This document shows positions 35,092 to 36,361 of a stretch of 36,361 bases of DNA, one piece after another. Origin of the DNA: Homoserinimonas sp. OAct 916. GTDB taxonomy: Bacteria; Actinomycetota; Actinomycetes; Actinomycetales; Microbacteriaceae. A model generated the notes under the pieces. It was not told the origin of the DNA and ran no database searches. It saw only the letters and a program-made list of their open reading frames with translations. The translations under genes and the position numbers were made by a program. The stretch lies in contig NZ_QJHB01000016.1 of NCBI RefSeq assembly GCF_003260275.1, positions 1 to 36,361 on the forward strand, read 5' to 3'. The first letter of the stretch is position 1; each line of letters starts with the position of its first letter.

Positions 35092-36361
35092 ATGCGCAAA
35101 ACAATGGCAATTTTGACGACCGCGGCAATCGTTTCCGGCCTCGTGCTCGCAATTCCGACCGTGCAGTCTGCGTCTGCCATTTCGCAGGGGGTGCATTTCA
35201 GTGCCGATGACCTTCCCACGTGGCAGACGAACGGCACCGTCTGGGCGCTCGGGCAGGCCCACGGGAAGGTGGTCGCCGGTGGCACCTTCTCGCAGGTCTT
35301 GCCGCCGAGCGGTGTCTCGGGCACGCCGCTCAACCTGGACGGGCTCGCGATCCTTGACGCGGACACGGGGGCGCCCTCCTCGTGCCAGATGACATTGACG
35401 ATGAGCGACGGTGTGATCCCGACGATTCGCACCGCGGTACCGTCACCAGACGGCAACACCGTTTACATCGGGGGCAATTTCAGCCACGTCAATGGCGTCG
35501 TGGCGCTGCGGACCGCAGCCATCGACCCGGTGACCTGCACGGTGAAGCCGTTCAGGCCCAAGAACATCTCGTCGTTTGTCTACGGACTGTCCGTCACGGA
35601 GAACACGGTGTACTTGGCCGGTGCTTTCACCTCAGTCGATGGTCAGCAGCGCCAGCATTTCGCGGCAGTTGACGCAACAACCGGTGACCTTCGCCCTTGG
35701 GTTGTCGACGCTGATGCGGTCGGTTGGGCCGTCCAGGCCTCGCCCGACCGGACGAAAGTGGCCATCGGCGGGGGCTTCTTCACCGTCAACGGGCAGGATT
35801 CCCATTCAATCGCCGTCGTCGATGCCTCGACGGGTGACAACATCAGAAACTACCCACTGGGATTCATCACGCCAACTTCCATCACGAAGGTGATTTCCAC
35901 TGACGAGTCGGCCTTCTACGTGGGCAACGAGGGTACCGGTGGCTTCGACGGCAGCTTCAAGGTGGACTGGAACACCCTGGACCAGGTGTGGCGGGACAAC
36001 TGTCTCGGGGCGACCCAGGTGATCCTGCCTTACAAAGGAACACTGTACGAAGCCCATCACCACCACAACTGCAACACGGAAAACGAGTTCCCAGACGGCA
36101 AGCGGATTTACCTCTCGGCCAATAATCCTGCAGATTCGCAGATGTATGGTTGGTTCCCCACGCTCAATGACGGGGTCGGCGAGCACATCGGACCGAGAGC
36201 CCTGGTGGTGTCGACCGGAATCAACACTGGCGAAGACTATCTGTGGGTTGGTGGCGAGTACACGCTTGTGAATGGCAAGTCGCAGCAGAGCCTGACCCGC
36301 TTCGGACCCGACGACACCGGGTTGCCGCCCACGGTTCTGCCGGCGGCCGAGGCCATGTCGA
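35092..36361 (+). CDS. Secreted beta-propeller-like protein, cut by the window end
   Basis: An open frame from ATG 35092 to the end of the window (423 codons, no stop). A signal peptide covers about residues 1-29, ending near VQSASA. The mature part has repeated blade-like units with the pattern G-G-x-F-x-x-V-N-G: VYIGGNFSHVNG, VYLAGAFTSVDGQ, VAIGGGFFTVNGQ and LWVGGEYTLVNGK. These are spaced irregularly and typical of delta-60-type propeller repeats in actinobacterial surface proteins. A run of four His (HHHH after EA) lies near residue 325. The function is probably extracellular binding; the C-terminal domains are unseen. Confidence 0.85.
   Translation, partial: MRKTMAILTTAAIVSGLVLAIPTVQSASAISQGVHFSADDLPTWQTNGTVWALGQAHGKVVAGGTFSQVLPPSGVSGTPLNLDGLAILDADTGAPSSCQMTLTMSDGVIPTIRTAVPSPDGNTVYIGGNFSHVNGVVALRTAAIDPVTCTVKPFRPKNISSFVYGLSVTENTVYLAGAFTSVDGQQRQHFAAVDATTGDLRPWVVDADAVGWAVQASPDRTKVAIGGGFFTVNGQDSHSIAVVDASTGDNIRNYPLGFITPTSITKVISTDESAFYVGNEGTGGFDGSFKVDWNTLDQVWRDNCLGATQVILPYKGTLYEAHHHHNCNTENEFPDGKRIYLSANNPADSQMYGWFPTLNDGVGEHIGPRALVVSTGINTGEDYLWVGGEYTLVNGKSQQSLTRFGPDDTGLPPTVLPAAEAMS

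Overview
The window looks like chromosome of a high-GC Gram-positive actinobacterium, most likely a member of Microbacteriaceae. The reasons are the high GC content, frequent GTG/TTG starts, the folate gene order folE-folP-folB-folK followed by DUF3180 and two PH-domain proteins, the DUF2520-panC-lysS block, the HEGGH form of FtsH, and paired cell-wall hydrolases with RipA-like coiled-coil N-termini. The genus cannot be fixed from sequence reading alone.

Region 1 (1-20159) is dense housekeeping chromosome. A polytopic membrane protein (+) faces a long, mostly minus-strand cluster. In transcription order the cluster is tilS, hpt, ftsH, folE, folP, folB, folK, DUF3180, two PH-domain membrane proteins, a DUF2520 Rossmann protein, panC, lysS, a tiny membrane protein and a cardiolipin synthase. 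From folP down to panC most junctions overlap by 4-17 bp, which suggests one translationally coupled folate/pantothenate/membrane operon. Divergent from tilS is ppa (inorganic pyrophosphatase). Next come two tandem secreted cell-wall hydrolases (NlpC/P60 and M23) that share a related N-terminal half but carry different catalytic domains.

Region 2 (20160-20500) is a tRNA cluster: Glu(TTC), Asp(GTC) and Phe(GAA), with a clear terminator between Asp and Phe.

Region 3 (20453-33811) is an integrated mobile element of about 13.3 kb in tRNA-Phe. A perfect 45-bp direct repeat of the tRNA 3' part marks both ends. The element encodes a tyrosine integrase and an overlapping excisionase, a divergent HTH-type protein across an operator-like inverted repeat, and at the far end a large MobF relaxase-helicase. 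No coupling protein, FtsK/TraB translocase, secretion system or replication initiator is visible, so it reads as an integrative mobilizable element. The cargo is an ECF sigma factor with a membrane-anchored partner, several small membrane proteins, a lipoprotein, an SRPBCC-DUF1990 fusion, and two paralogous copies of a 90-residue membrane protein with a perfectly conserved 34-residue core. The second copy has a stop codon immediately after its ancestral start. Non-coding gaps are long compared with the flanking chromosome. A 19-bp repeat lies inside each end and looks like a pair of integrase arm-type sites. The terminator after tRNA-Phe on the element side mirrors the chromosomal one beyond attR: same 12-nt loop, different but still paired stem.

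Region 4 (33812-36361) returns to chromosome: the original tRNA-Phe terminator, glutaminase (glsA), and the start of a secreted beta-propeller-like protein cut by the window edge.
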